Below, piece by piece: positions 46,609-54,125 of a stretch of DNA of 64,000 bases. Under the pieces are notes generated by a model that had not been told where the DNA came from, did no database searches, and worked only from the letters and a program-made list of their open reading frames with translations. Location: positions 328,329 through 392,328 of IMG/VR virus record IMGVR_UViG_3300029893_000001; one strand, written 5' to 3'. This DNA is from a virus. Every line of letters begins with the position of its first letter. The stretch's first letter is position 1. A program made the position numbers and the translations under genes.

Positions 46609-46953
46609 TTACGCGGCCTGAGAGACCGACGGCGCCTGCTTCCCGGGCACCGCCTTGAACTTGAGGAAGCGCGCATCGTCGAACGACTTGAACTGCTCGG
46701 CGTCGTTGAGCTTCATGCTCAGGTAGTTGAGGCGGTGCCAGTTGACGAACGCCTCGTGGTACTTCTTCTCGGCGGCGGCCCGCATCGAGGTACCCTCCGG
46801 GTAGCGGTTCATCGTCTCGCAGTGCTTGTTCGCCTCCGCGCCCCAGTAGTCACGGGCGGGCCGCAGGAAGACCATCATCACCTTGATGATGGCGCTCGCC
46901 GGCAGCACCTTGAGACGGTCGGCGATCGAAAGAACCTGCTCCTTGATGGTCAT
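46609..46953 (-). CDS. Unknown helical 114-residue protein
   Basis: MTIKEQVLSIADRLKVLPAS start; EKKYHEAFVNWHRLNYLSMK. GGGAG before ATG, promoter motif 46996-47012. Confidence 0.6.
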   Translation of the reverse strand: MTIKEQVLSIADRLKVLPASAIIKVMMVFLRPARDYWGAEANKHCETMNRYPEGTSMRAAAEKKYHEAFVNWHRLNYLSMKLNDAEQFKSFDDARFLKFKAVPGKQAPSVSQAA

Positions 46954-46995
46954 GATCAATACTCCCGGTTAGGGCGGCGTCATTGCCTCATAGTC

Positions 46996-47012
46996 TAGTA
47001 TCGGCAGGGTTC
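46996..47012 (-). promoter_or_regulatory. Promoter motif copy
   Basis: gaaccctgccgatacta, upstream of 46609-46953. Confidence 0.7.
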
Positions 47013-47310
47013 ACTGATTCTTGGAAGTACGTTTCTCGTAGGCTGCACGTTGCTGAGGTGTCATTGCAGCCTCGGCTCTCGCCAATGCTTCTTCGAAAGA
47101 ATGGTCAGAGCGGCCCTTCTCAGTAGTAAGTCGGGCCCCACGCTTTCCGGTGCGGTGGTACCCCACCGAATATCCGTACACCTCGCCCTCTGGAGAGACC
47201 CATCCATCCGGCCCAGGCTTTTCCGTGCCTGTGAAGCGTCGCAATACGTACGCAAATCCACGAGGGCCCCATTGAAGCTGGGCTATTTCTTGTGCTTCGG
47301 CTTCAGTCAT
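47011..47310 (-). CDS. Unknown 99-residue protein
   Basis: MTEAEAQEIAQLQWGPRGFA start; SVGYHRTGKRGARLTTEKGR. No ribosome binding site, and a strong 13-bp hairpin (47322-47352) lies just upstream; the stop overlaps the next promoter motif. Confidence 0.55.
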   Translation of the reverse strand: MTEAEAQEIAQLQWGPRGFAYVLRRFTGTEKPGPDGWVSPEGEVYGYSVGYHRTGKRGARLTTEKGRSDHSFEEALARAEAAMTPQQRAAYEKRTSKNQ

Positions 47311-47321
47311 AGTGTCCAAAC

Positions 47322-47352
47322 GAGAAATGCCCGCTGACCGCGGGCATTTCTC
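47322..47352 (-). terminator. 13-bp perfect hairpin
   Basis: GAGAAATGCCCGC/GCGGGCATTTCTC after 47351-47554. Confidence 0.65.
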
Positions 47353-47554
47353 AGAGGCGACCCACCTTGGGCCGACGGGAGAGCACGACTCGGCGGGGTC
47401 GCCACCGACTGTTGCAGAGACAAGAGAGGGTGCAGTATCCTTCTCGCGAGAACATTTCGCTGTATCTCGCGACTCGGTTTTTGCACCCCCAGCAGCGAGG
47501 TAGCGATTTGTTTCGCAGCGCTCGCTGCCTCTCTAGAACGTTGGTGAGGTCCAT
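47351..47554 (-). CDS. Small zinc-binding protein
   Basis: 67 residues, CWGC and CTLSC pairs, basic tail (WRPRRVVLSRRPKVGRL). Two bases after upstream stop. Confidence 0.6.
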   Translation of the reverse strand: MDLTNVLERQRALRNKSLPRCWGCKNRVARYSEMFSREGYCTLSCLCNSRWRPRRVVLSRRPKVGRL

Positions 47555-47556
47555 GG

Positions 47557-47856
47557 TCAGCTCTTGGGGCGACGCACCTTCTTCGCGCGGCCCTTGATCT
47601 TGCCGAGGTCCAGCCCGATCTCGAAGTCGTCGGGCGTCATCGTGACGGTGCGGCCGGCGACGTACACGCCGTCCTCCTTCTTCGTGTCCTCCACGAAGAC
47701 GAACGTCCTCGTGCGCTTCCCCTTCACGCCCTGGTAGCGGAACGTACCACGGATCTGCTTCGGCTTCTCGCCGAACTTGAGGAGGCGCTTCTTCTCCTCA
47801 TCCGTGAGGGGCACGCCGTTGAACTTGTAGGGCTCGGTGCGAATGGGCTGGAGCAT
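47557..47856 (-). CDS. Unknown 99-residue protein
   Basis: Strand-rich, TFRYQGVKGKRTRTFVFVED. GGGAGG before ATG, promoter motif 47888-47904. Confidence 0.6.
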   Translation of the reverse strand: MLQPIRTEPYKFNGVPLTDEEKKRLLKFGEKPKQIRGTFRYQGVKGKRTRTFVFVEDTKKEDGVYVAGRTVTMTPDDFEIGLDLGKIKGRAKKVRRPKS

Positions 47857-47887
47857 GATTATTCCTCCCGGCTGGGGTTGTCTCAAC

Positions 47888-47904
47888 TACTATCAGCCGG
47901 GTTC
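47888..47904 (-). promoter_or_regulatory. Promoter motif copy
   Basis: gaacccggctgatagta, upstream of 47557-47856. Confidence 0.7.
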
Positions 47905-47919
47905 AGCCCTTTATTAGTA

Positions 47920-48288
47920 TTAGTCTTCGGGCCCGGACACTAAATGGGTTCTAAGGGCCTCCGGAGTTTCAGCCTCAGGCGACCAGCGGTCTTCTATCCA
48001 GTATCCTTCCTGGTGTCGACGACCGTTTATCCAAAGGTTGTAGTGGTCGTTTTGGATGTCACAGTGGCAGGTGTGAGCCGTCGAACGCAATATGCGTAGC
48101 GGATACGGCCCTTCCATCTCGAAGCGATCGGATATCACATCATACAGCCAGCGAGCCCTGACCGCCGTCTTCGGTGGCTCTCCTTTAAGGATCTCCCTTG
48201 GATGTTCAAACCGTCCGCTGAGCCATGCAACAGCTATTGCGTTGAATATTTGTTGCTTGCTGCTCAGATCAATTTCGTTGCTGGACAA
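47920..48288 (-). CDS. Unknown 122-residue protein
   Basis: TTG start 48288 with AAGGGAG upstream. Contains FNAIAVAWLSGRFEHPREIL and HCDIQNDHYNLWINGRRHQE. Confidence 0.6.
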   Translation of the reverse strand: MSSNEIDLSSKQQIFNAIAVAWLSGRFEHPREILKGEPPKTAVRARWLYDVISDRFEMEGPYPLRILRSTAHTCHCDIQNDHYNLWINGRRHQEGYWIEDRWSPEAETPEALRTHLVSGPED

Positions 48289-48300
48289 GTCTGTGCTCCC

Positions 48301-48564
48301 TTAGAAGTCTATGTCGAAGAACTCGGTAGGCTCACTCTCCGAGAGGACAAGATCGTCGTCCCGATAGGTTTCTGAAACGTGGTCTCCCTGAGGAAGGGGC
48401 GTATTGGTGTCGTCATAAACGCACCAATCTCCCTCGCCGAGCCCTCGAATGTAGAGAATCCCAGCCCCAATTAGGACCACTTGCTGCGAAGCAAGTTCGC
48501 CTACTTCAAACTGGATGTGATCGATCTCCGCATCATCCGTTTTGTGTCGCACGCTATAGCGCAT
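48301..48564 (-). CDS. Unknown 87-residue protein, paralogue of 35124-35402
   Basis: Same order of segments as the other copy (YSVRHKTDD, VVLIGAGILYIRG, WCVYDDT, YRDDDLV) but diverged, and without its own promoter motif. Confidence 0.6.
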   Translation of the reverse strand: MRYSVRHKTDDAEIDHIQFEVGELASQQVVLIGAGILYIRGLGEGDWCVYDDTNTPLPQGDHVSETYRDDDLVLSESEPTEFFDIDF

Positions 48565-48584
48565 ATTTGCTTGGCCCCTTAAAC

Positions 48585-48610
48585 GAGAAAGGGCCCTTAC
48601 GGGCCCTCTC
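48585..48610 (-). terminator. GC hairpin
   Basis: GAG-AGGGCCC/GGGCCCT-CTC then GTTTAAG after 48611-49093. Confidence 0.65.
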
Positions 48611-49093
48611 TCAGTCGTCTGTCTCGATCTCGAACTTGACTCCTCCGGATTCCATCACGAGAGTCTTCGCCCGGGCCTTCGCCCGGCCTTCCTGCCACTC
48701 CTTCTCGTAGGGGAACTCCGAGGAATCCACCCACTCTCCGGCCGCGAGGCGCTGGCAGATTGCTTCGCACTCGTTCCAGTGACAGGCGTCGTCGGCGAGC
48801 ACGGCGACTCGTGTCAGGTGTCCGACCTGCGTAGCGAACAGCACGGAAATCGGATGCAGATGCACCCAATCCGATCCCCGCTGCGGCTTCGAGACGTCCA
48901 TGATGTCTTCGCGGTGGGCCTCCTTCCACAGGAGATCCATGACCTTCGAGTAGCTGCGGAGAACCGCCCTCAGATTGCAGGCACTCTGGGCGTCGAGCGC
49001 CAACTGTGCTGCCCGCTGGATCTCCTCCTGATGGAGGATTTCCTCTTCGGTGGTGCGGCCCTTCGCGATGTCGATTTCCTTTTGGCTGACCAT
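48611..49093 (-). CDS. Unknown helical 160-residue protein
   Basis: Start MVSQKEIDIAKGRTTEEEIL (AGGGA upstream). Helical, with LADDACHWNECEAICQRLAA. Terminator after stop. Confidence 0.6.
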   Translation of the reverse strand: MVSQKEIDIAKGRTTEEEILHQEEIQRAAQLALDAQSACNLRAVLRSYSKVMDLLWKEAHREDIMDVSKPQRGSDWVHLHPISVLFATQVGHLTRVAVLADDACHWNECEAICQRLAAGEWVDSSEFPYEKEWQEGRAKARAKTLVMESGGVKFEIETDD

Positions 49094-49112
49094 GATTTTC
49101 CCTGTTGGTTGA

Positions 49113-49367
49113 TTAGTAGTCGTAGTCGAGTTCGTAGTCGTACCCGTAGTCGTCGTACCCATCCAATTCGTCTTGACGATCCAACTCCCACTCGGAATCC
49201 CAATCCGTGTAGTCGTAGCTGTCCGTCAACGACTCCTGGTAAAGGTACCAATTCTTCTCCTCGTCGTGGTCGACGAAGAAATCCTCGTAGGGAAGAATCG
49301 GCCCCAGAGAATATTCGTGCAGGCCCTCGGCAAGGGCAGCGGACTCAGAAAGCTCTGGACGTCGCAT
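49113..49367 (-). CDS. Acidic Tyr/Asp-rich protein, 84 residues
   Basis: Second half is almost only Asp, Glu and Tyr (DGYDDYGYDYELDYDY). GAGGAA before ATG, promoter motif 49404-49420. DNA-mimic or inhibitor role possible but unproven. Confidence 0.6.
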   Translation of the reverse strand: MRRPELSESAALAEGLHEYSLGPILPYEDFFVDHDEEKNWYLYQESLTDSYDYTDWDSEWELDRQDELDGYDDYGYDYELDYDY

Positions 49368-49403
49368 TGATTCCTCACGATTGGATTGTCATTGCCTGCT
49401 GTC

Positions 49404-49420
49404 TAATATCCCCAGGGTTC
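49404..49420 (-). promoter_or_regulatory. Promoter motif copy
   Basis: gaaccctggggatatta, upstream of 49113-49367. Confidence 0.65.
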
Positions 49421-49470
49421 GACACGCCGAAGGGCCCCGGATGGGCCGCCTCGGTTAAAAGGCCTTGGCG

Positions 49471-50016
49471 TCAGGAGTCGCGGACCACGACTTCGTACTC
49501 CAGCTGCGGGGAATACGGGACGTCTTCCCATTCGGGAGGAATGTCTCCGAGCTTCTTGGCCAGTTCGCTTCGCGTATCAGGCTTGCGTCGCTGTAGCCGG
49601 ACGAGTGCTCGACCCTCGCCAATCCGCTTCATGGAAATACCTTCCATCCACAGGACCGCGCGAATCTGAGCAGGAAGATCTTCGTGAGTTGCCTGGAACT
49701 TATAGAAGATCGTAGTCCAGTGCTTCTCCATGATTCGCTTCATCTCTTCTTGGACGCTCAGAGATGGAGCCGTGTCGAGCAGACGAACCATCAGCCGATA
49801 TTCGCTCGACTTGCAAATCGAAACTTCCTCGATAACCGGCTGAATCCGGGTCATCGAGATGTAGTTCTGGAGATAGACGTCCCTGTAGTTTTGGGCGTCC
49901 CTTTCGGTCTGAAACAGGAGAGCCCCGCCTCCCTCCCCGTACAGGACCCGATTCTCCAACGTCTTCGATAGCTCCGTCAGCGGATGGCACAGAGCGAACA
50001 TCTTATAGCTTTCCAT
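49471..50016 (-). CDS. Unknown 181-residue protein
   Basis: MESYKMFALCHPLTELSKTL start; EEMKRIMEKHWTTIFYKFQA; acidic end. GAGGGG before ATG. Confidence 0.6.
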   Translation of the reverse strand: MESYKMFALCHPLTELSKTLENRVLYGEGGGALLFQTERDAQNYRDVYLQNYISMTRIQPVIEEVSICKSSEYRLMVRLLDTAPSLSVQEEMKRIMEKHWTTIFYKFQATHEDLPAQIRAVLWMEGISMKRIGEGRALVRLQRRKPDTRSELAKKLGDIPPEWEDVPYSPQLEYEVVVRDS

Positions 50017-50029
50017 CACTGCCCCTCGG

Positions 50030-50125
50030 TCAGTAGAAGAACATTAGGTACACGTAGACGACCCCCGCCGCTACTATTGCAACGGGGGCGAAATAGTTGT
50101 CGAAGATGTACCAGAATCTCTCCAT
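50030..50125 (-). CDS. 31-residue membrane peptide
   Basis: MERFWYIFDNYFAPVAIVAA plus ten more hydrophobic residues. AGAAGGT before ATG, which overlaps the upstream stop. Confidence 0.6.
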   Translation of the reverse strand: MERFWYIFDNYFAPVAIVAAGVVYVYLMFFY

Positions 50126-50334
50126 CAGACCTTCTGAAGAGTGTTCCTGAAGTCGTTGAACTTCGTGTCGGGGATTCGTCGCTTCACAATCTCCTTTCCG
50201 CTGGAGTCGAGAACGTGCAGTTCGACGACCCCATCGGAATTCCTTGCGAAGATTACGCTTTCGCCGGCCACGCCGAAGGTCATTTCGGCTGCGACAGTCT
50301 TCTTGTGTTCGTGGATCGAGACTTCGTCGTCCAT
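50125..50334 (-). CDS. Unknown 69-residue beta-rich protein
   Basis: MTFGVAGESVIFARNSDGVV region of strands. GAGGAGG before ATG. Confidence 0.6.
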   Translation of the reverse strand: MDDEVSIHEHKKTVAAEMTFGVAGESVIFARNSDGVVELHVLDSSGKEIVKRRIPDTKFNDFRNTLQKV

Positions 50335-50354
50335 GGTTCCTCCTCATTAAACGC

Positions 50355-50382
50355 GATTAGGGGAGCTTTGGCTCCCCTAATC
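50355..50382 (-). terminator. 12-bp perfect hairpin
   Basis: GATTAGGGGAGC/GCTCCCCTAATC then GCGTTTAAT after 50384-50665. Confidence 0.7.
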
Positions 50383-50383
50383 T

Positions 50384-50665
50384 CTATTCATCGATGCTGA
50401 GGGCCTCTTCCATTTCGTCGTCCGACGAATAGCCGAGGAGCGTCTGCATGCCATCGACAGCCCACCGGAGATATTCGATCTCACCGTAGGAGTCGCCCTT
50501 CTCCAGGTCGGAGAAATCTTCCCCATAGATGTCACCGAGGTCAGCGGCGAGCCTATCGATGGCCTCTTGAGCCTCCTCGGAGAGGCCGGTGCCATCACTC
50601 ACCACACTGTGAAGGTGGAGGAGCGCGCTCCGAATCTCGACGACGGTGTTTTTCTCGTGGGCCAT
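50384..50665 (-). CDS. Unknown acidic helical 93-residue protein
   Basis: MAHEKNTVVEIRSALLHLHS start, very acidic end. AAGGAG before ATG, promoter motif 50702-50718, 12-bp terminator after stop. Confidence 0.6.
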   Translation of the reverse strand: MAHEKNTVVEIRSALLHLHSVVSDGTGLSEEAQEAIDRLAADLGDIYGEDFSDLEKGDSYGEIEYLRWAVDGMQTLLGYSSDDEMEEALSIDE

Positions 50666-50701
50666 TATTCGCTCCTTCTGCGGCGATGACGCCGCCATCT
50701 A

Positions 50702-50718
50702 TACTATCGTCGGGGTTC
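50702..50718 (-). promoter_or_regulatory. Promoter motif copy
   Basis: gaaccccgacgatagta, upstream of 50384-50665. Confidence 0.7.
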
Positions 50719-50739
50719 GTGCTTGATTAAAGCGAGAAT

Positions 50740-50757
50740 GGCGCCCTTGAGGGCGCC
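50740..50757 (-). terminator. GC hairpin
   Basis: GGCGCCC/GGGCGCC after 50762-51130. Confidence 0.6.
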
Positions 50758-50761
50758 CCTC

Positions 50762-51130
50762 TCACGATCCGATTCCGAACCCGTAGTCCTCGCCGCCCCA
50801 CGTATTGTAGGGCCGAGTCATGAATCCGTTCGGATGCCTACGCTGCGGGAACAGCACCCTGACGACGTACCCGCGAGGATCTCCATCGAAGCGGACACGA
50901 ATCTCGTCGTTCACTTCCCGAAGGAGCGTGCGGATTTCATCCTGAAGCCGCTCGTCCTCCTGCTTTTCCCTCTCGGTGAGGCCACGATTGCAGTCGTGCT
51001 CAGCGAGCATTCGCATTCTCGACGCCTTTCGGCAGACGATCTTGCTGATCTCACTGAGACGATGCATGTCGACGTTCTTGGCGTTGTACTCGCCGAGGTG
51101 CTTTCGGAACTCGCGTTCGTTTTCGCTCAT
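50762..51130 (-). CDS. Unknown 122-residue protein
   Basis: MSENEREFRKHLGEYNAKNV start; charged helix then YVVRVLFPQRRHPNGF. AAGGT before ATG. Confidence 0.6.
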   Translation of the reverse strand: MSENEREFRKHLGEYNAKNVDMHRLSEISKIVCRKASRMRMLAEHDCNRGLTEREKQEDERLQDEIRTLLREVNDEIRVRFDGDPRGYVVRVLFPQRRHPNGFMTRPYNTWGGEDYGFGIGS

Positions 51131-51149
51131 GATTGATGACCTTGGTAGT

Positions 51150-51215
51150 TCAGTTGAACTTCGGATGGTCCTCGTCCTGCTCTTCCTTGGGGACCTTCAC
51201 CTTGTCCTGCTTCAT
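51150..51215 (-). CDS. 21-residue peptide
   Basis: MKQDKVKVPKEEQDEDHPKF and one more residue; AGGAGG 6 bases before ATG makes it credible despite its length. Confidence 0.5.
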   Translation of the reverse strand: MKQDKVKVPKEEQDEDHPKFN

Positions 51216-51225
51216 GACACGCCTC

Positions 51226-51444
51226 CTAGTCAGCCGTATTCAGTGTGTTGTCCGGGGCGGCGGGCCTGTCACTCCCGTAGTAAGGAGCCGCGTAGTAAGT
51301 CTGCGGACCCTCCCCAGACGACAGGTTGCTGGCGTCGACCAACATCGCTTCGATGGTTTCGAGCGTATCGGTGGGCAGCGTGGCGGCACGCTTCGCCAGC
51401 TTTTCGCAAAGCTCCTGTACGTGTTCCCTCAATTCGGTTGACAC
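51226..51444 (-). CDS. Unknown 72-residue protein
   Basis: GTG start overlapping the upstream stop (GGGG upstream; 51450 is an alternative). Helix HVQELCEKLAKRAATLP, then a Tyr/Pro tail. Confidence 0.55.
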   Translation of the reverse strand: MSTELREHVQELCEKLAKRAATLPTDTLETIEAMLVDASNLSSGEGPQTYYAAPYYGSDRPAAPDNTLNTAD

Positions 51445-51446
51445 GT

Positions 51447-51782
51447 TCACGTCCCCTGATCGATGCGTTCGAGAATCTTGTCGTACATTCCGGAGGCCAT
51501 CACCTTGTTCCACCAGTCGGGTGGATAGGCGTGACCGCGGCGAAGCTTCATCACGTCGCATGCGTACCGAAGATCGGCGTACACCTTGACCTCTTCGAGC
51601 GCCCTGATCTCTTCCGGCAAAAGCGGCGTCTTCGGATCGAGCTTGCCGAGCTTCTCGGCGGTGCAATGAGCGCTCAGCCGAATGCTCCGGTAGTAGGAGA
51701 CGGTCGCGCTGTCGAGCGGTACTCCCTTGGCGGGATCGATGTTGAGGGTCTCGACCTTGAGTTCCTTCGTGAGCTTTTCCAT
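51447..51782 (-). CDS. Unknown 111-residue protein
   Basis: MEKLTKELKVETLNIDPAKG start; YADLRYACDVMKLRRGHAYP. AAGGGAA before ATG. Confidence 0.6.
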   Translation of the reverse strand: MEKLTKELKVETLNIDPAKGVPLDSATVSYYRSIRLSAHCTAEKLGKLDPKTPLLPEEIRALEEVKVYADLRYACDVMKLRRGHAYPPDWWNKVMASGMYDKILERIDQGT

Positions 51783-51798
51783 GATCATCATTTCCCTT

Positions 51799-52059
51799 TC
51801 ACCAGAGATCCCAGCGAACTAGGCGAGCCTTGTATTCCTCACGAATCAAATCCAGCGTGTCGAGGAAGTGGAGAACTTCTTTTCGATAGCTGAACTTGTC
51901 CGAGTCCAACTCGATTTTGTATCGAGCTGCGTCCTCATCTCCCCGTTCGAGATAGAAGATGACCGCGTTGAGAACGGAGTGTGCCTCGTTCGGATTGTCC
52001 GCCATGAACTTCTTAATGGCTTCGACCCGAACGAGATCGTACGGCGAGACATCGGCCAT
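51799..52059 (-). CDS. Unknown helical 86-residue protein
   Basis: MADVSPYDLVRVEAIKKFMA start. ATG overlaps upstream stop. Confidence 0.6.
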   Translation of the reverse strand: MADVSPYDLVRVEAIKKFMADNPNEAHSVLNAVIFYLERGDEDAARYKIELDSDKFSYRKEVLHFLDTLDLIREEYKARLVRWDLW

Positions 52060-52259
52060 CAGACTGGCTCGTCGAGAAGCTCCGACGCCTTGGCTGCCAT
52101 GCGCATCGAGAGACGCTCGCAGCGCAAGTCGCCGCCTTCGGGAGCGAAACCTCCCTTGCGACGCCACTCTCTGTAGTTCGCGAGGAACTCCTCTGCCTCT
52201 TCGAGATCGCCGTCTTCGATGGCGCTTTCAGCGCAGTCGAGTGCTGCTTGCGGGTCCAT
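52059..52259 (-). CDS. Unknown helical 66-residue protein
   Basis: MDPQAALDCAESAIEDGDLE start, a TPR-like helix pair. GAGGT before ATG. Confidence 0.6.
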   Translation of the reverse strand: MDPQAALDCAESAIEDGDLEEAEEFLANYREWRRKGGFAPEGGDLRCERLSMRMAAKASELLDEPV

Positions 52260-52271
52260 TATTCACCTCTT

Positions 52272-52625
52272 TCAGTCTAGAAACACGCGGTTCGGACCTG
52301 GCTCGTGATCCTCACTAGGAAAAACTTCGAACATGCGATTCGCCCATTCAATGTCCCGCACACTTCCAGTGCTGAGTGTCCACTTGAAAGGGACTCGCGA
52401 GAAGACGGTACGAATCGGATAGCGATCCAGGCCAGCGGCGGCTCTCCACCGCTCCGCGTCATGACGTGTTCGGAAGACGTATTCGGCCGTCCCGGGAGGA
52501 CGCGAACGCCAGACGATATAGCCGCGGGCCAATTCTGGTGCGTTGGATTGACGGCCCTCGCAAGTGTCGCACACTACGGTGAGCAGAAGCAACACCATTT
52601 TGTTGCCGCACTGATCGCAGTACAT
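52272..52625 (-). CDS. Zinc-ribbon protein, 117 residues
   Basis: MYCDQCGNKM and CDTCEGRQ form the ribbon; then YVFRTRHDAERWRAAAGLDR. GAGGAGG before ATG. Confidence 0.65.
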   Translation of the reverse strand: MYCDQCGNKMVLLLLTVVCDTCEGRQSNAPELARGYIVWRSRPPGTAEYVFRTRHDAERWRAAAGLDRYPIRTVFSRVPFKWTLSTGSVRDIEWANRMFEVFPSEDHEPGPNRVFLD

Positions 52626-52636
52626 ATCTCCCCTCC

Positions 52637-52906
52637 TCACGTCCTCGGAACGAGATCGAGCGCCAGATTCAGCGCCTTGAACATCCCCTCGTCGGACGGA
52701 ACCTGGTAGGTGATCGGCTCCGGCTCGACACCACCGAGCTGCTCCAGCTCCTCCCTCGTGAAGAGTCTCCGGATGGTGGCATCCCATTTGACCCAGACCT
52801 CGCCAGGCTTTTGTTCCTTTGCTGGGGGCTCGATGCTGACAAGCCACTCTCGGCCATCCGGTCCCGTGATCTCGGCGGTGATTTTGTGATAGATGATCAT
52901 TCCCAT
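52637..52906 (-). CDS. Unknown 89-residue protein
   Basis: IIYHKITAEITGPDGREWLV start then TIRRLFTREELEQLGG. GAGGTG before ATG, promoter motif 52928-52944. Confidence 0.6.
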   Translation of the reverse strand: MGMIIYHKITAEITGPDGREWLVSIEPPAKEQKPGEVWVKWDATIRRLFTREELEQLGGVEPEPITYQVPSDEGMFKALNLALDLVPRT

Positions 52907-52927
52907 TTGCTCACCTCGCTTGCCGAT

Positions 52928-52944
52928 TAATATCGGCAGGGTCC
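52928..52944 (-). promoter_or_regulatory. Promoter motif copy
   Basis: ggaccctgccgatatta, upstream of 52637-52906. Confidence 0.65.
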
Positions 52945-52948
52945 AAAC

Positions 52949-52978
52949 GACGAAAGGGCCCCATTGGGACCCTTCGTC
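52949..52978 (-). terminator. Hairpin
   Basis: GACGAAAGGG pairs with CCCTTCGTC (one bulge) after 52997-53218. Confidence 0.6.
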
Positions 52979-52996
52979 AGTTGGCATCGGGTGACG

Positions 52997-53218
52997 CTAC
53001 TTCTTCTCCTGCTGAAGGCGAAGCAGGTCGCCGAGCGTGGGCTGTTTGTAGCTCTTATCCCGACAGCCGCTTCGGAAGTCGTAGCGCTCTTTTCGCTCGG
53101 CCTCCTCTTTGGCTTTCTGTGTGCAGCGGCAGTGCGCTTCGTAGCGGCCATACCCGTAGGGTTCGTAGTCTACGGTGACTACTTCTCCGCACTTCGAACA
53201 CACCTTGTCGTCATCCAT
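52997..53218 (-). CDS. Zinc-binding protein, 73 residues
   Basis: CSKCGEVVTVDYEPYGYG then HCRC, basic helical tail. ATG overlaps upstream stop. Confidence 0.6.
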   Translation of the reverse strand: MDDDKVCSKCGEVVTVDYEPYGYGRYEAHCRCTQKAKEEAERKERYDFRSGCRDKSYKQPTLGDLLRLQQEKK

Positions 53219-53555
53219 TGTCATGTATTTCTTTTCCACCGTGGGACCATCCAAGCCAGTAGTATGGCTCGTATCCAGGAGAGCACAAGGGTTTTGCTAC
53301 TCCTGCGACTACCTTGTGCATGTATCCAAGCCGATAGGCTTGGTGCATTTCGTCCGTCCAGGGGCGTGGGAAGTGGCGATCCGCTCGGCGGCCCACCTGA
53401 ATTCCCTCGGCACTCACGGATTCGATTTCCGGTAGGAGTGCCGCAGCCTGAGCGTCGGCGTCCGAAGGCCAGATTGCGAAGTCGCCGTTGATTTCTACGC
53501 CGTACTCGGAGCACAGACTCACGAGTGCAGCGAGGAATTCTCGTCGGTCCTTCAT
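53211..53555 (-). CDS. Unknown 114-residue protein
   Basis: MKDRREFLAALVSLCSEYGV start; PYYWLGWSHGGKEIHDNG end. GGTGGGA before ATG. Confidence 0.6.
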   Translation of the reverse strand: MKDRREFLAALVSLCSEYGVEINGDFAIWPSDADAQAAALLPEIESVSAEGIQVGRRADRHFPRPWTDEMHQAYRLGYMHKVVAGVAKPLCSPGYEPYYWLGWSHGGKEIHDNG

Positions 53556-54010
53556 TAGATTCCCACCCTTTCCGCACACTCGGGACCGAAGCCAGTCCGA
53601 ATGGATTCCGGTACGGTGAGCTGTCGACCGCAGCGTCCGCAGCGTCCGGCGTGATGAAACTCGAACTCGATCGGGAAGTCCCTCTGGTCGTGGAAGAGGC
53701 GCTGGAAGAACCATTTCCAGGCCACTGCCGACGGAGCGGCCTCGCTGATTTGCCCCCTACTGGAGTGCTTGAAGCGCGGCGGGTGAGTGTGCCTTTCGAA
53801 ACCGTAGGCTGGGAAGATGGTTCCGAAGAACCGATAGTCGCTGGTATTGTCCGGGCCGTTCAGAAGGGACACCCAGAAGATGTCGCCCTTCTTCTTCTGA
53901 GTCACCTTGAACGTGTACCGGCCTTTGCTGAGCCGGTTTTCGATTGTGAAGATCGCATGCCCCCCGAGGACGAAGCGGCGAATATCAGGCTTGGAATGGA
54001 TGAGCGACAT
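53555..54010 (-). CDS. DUF6011-like zinc-binding protein
   Basis: 151 residues. C-terminal GRCGRCGRQLTVPESIRTGF then GPECAERVGI is the C..CGRxLTxPxSIxxGxGPxC signature of DUF6011. N-terminal half strand-rich (RYTFKVTQKKKGDIFWVSLL). GGGAGGT before ATG, promoter motif 54044-54060. Confidence 0.7.
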   Translation of the reverse strand: MSLIHSKPDIRRFVLGGHAIFTIENRLSKGRYTFKVTQKKKGDIFWVSLLNGPDNTSDYRFFGTIFPAYGFERHTHPPRFKHSSRGQISEAAPSAVAWKWFFQRLFHDQRDFPIEFEFHHAGRCGRCGRQLTVPESIRTGFGPECAERVGI

Positions 54011-54043
54011 GATGATTACCTCCCGCTGATTTTTGTCCTCGGT

Positions 54044-54060
54044 TAGTATCGGCAGGGTCC
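54044..54060 (-). promoter_or_regulatory. Promoter motif copy
   Basis: ggaccctgccgatacta, upstream of 53555-54010. Confidence 0.65.
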
Positions 54061-54125
54061 GGTTCAATCAAAATCTCCTGGCAGTTATTTGGGGACGTCA
54101 CTTCCCTCCACCGGAGAATATTGAT

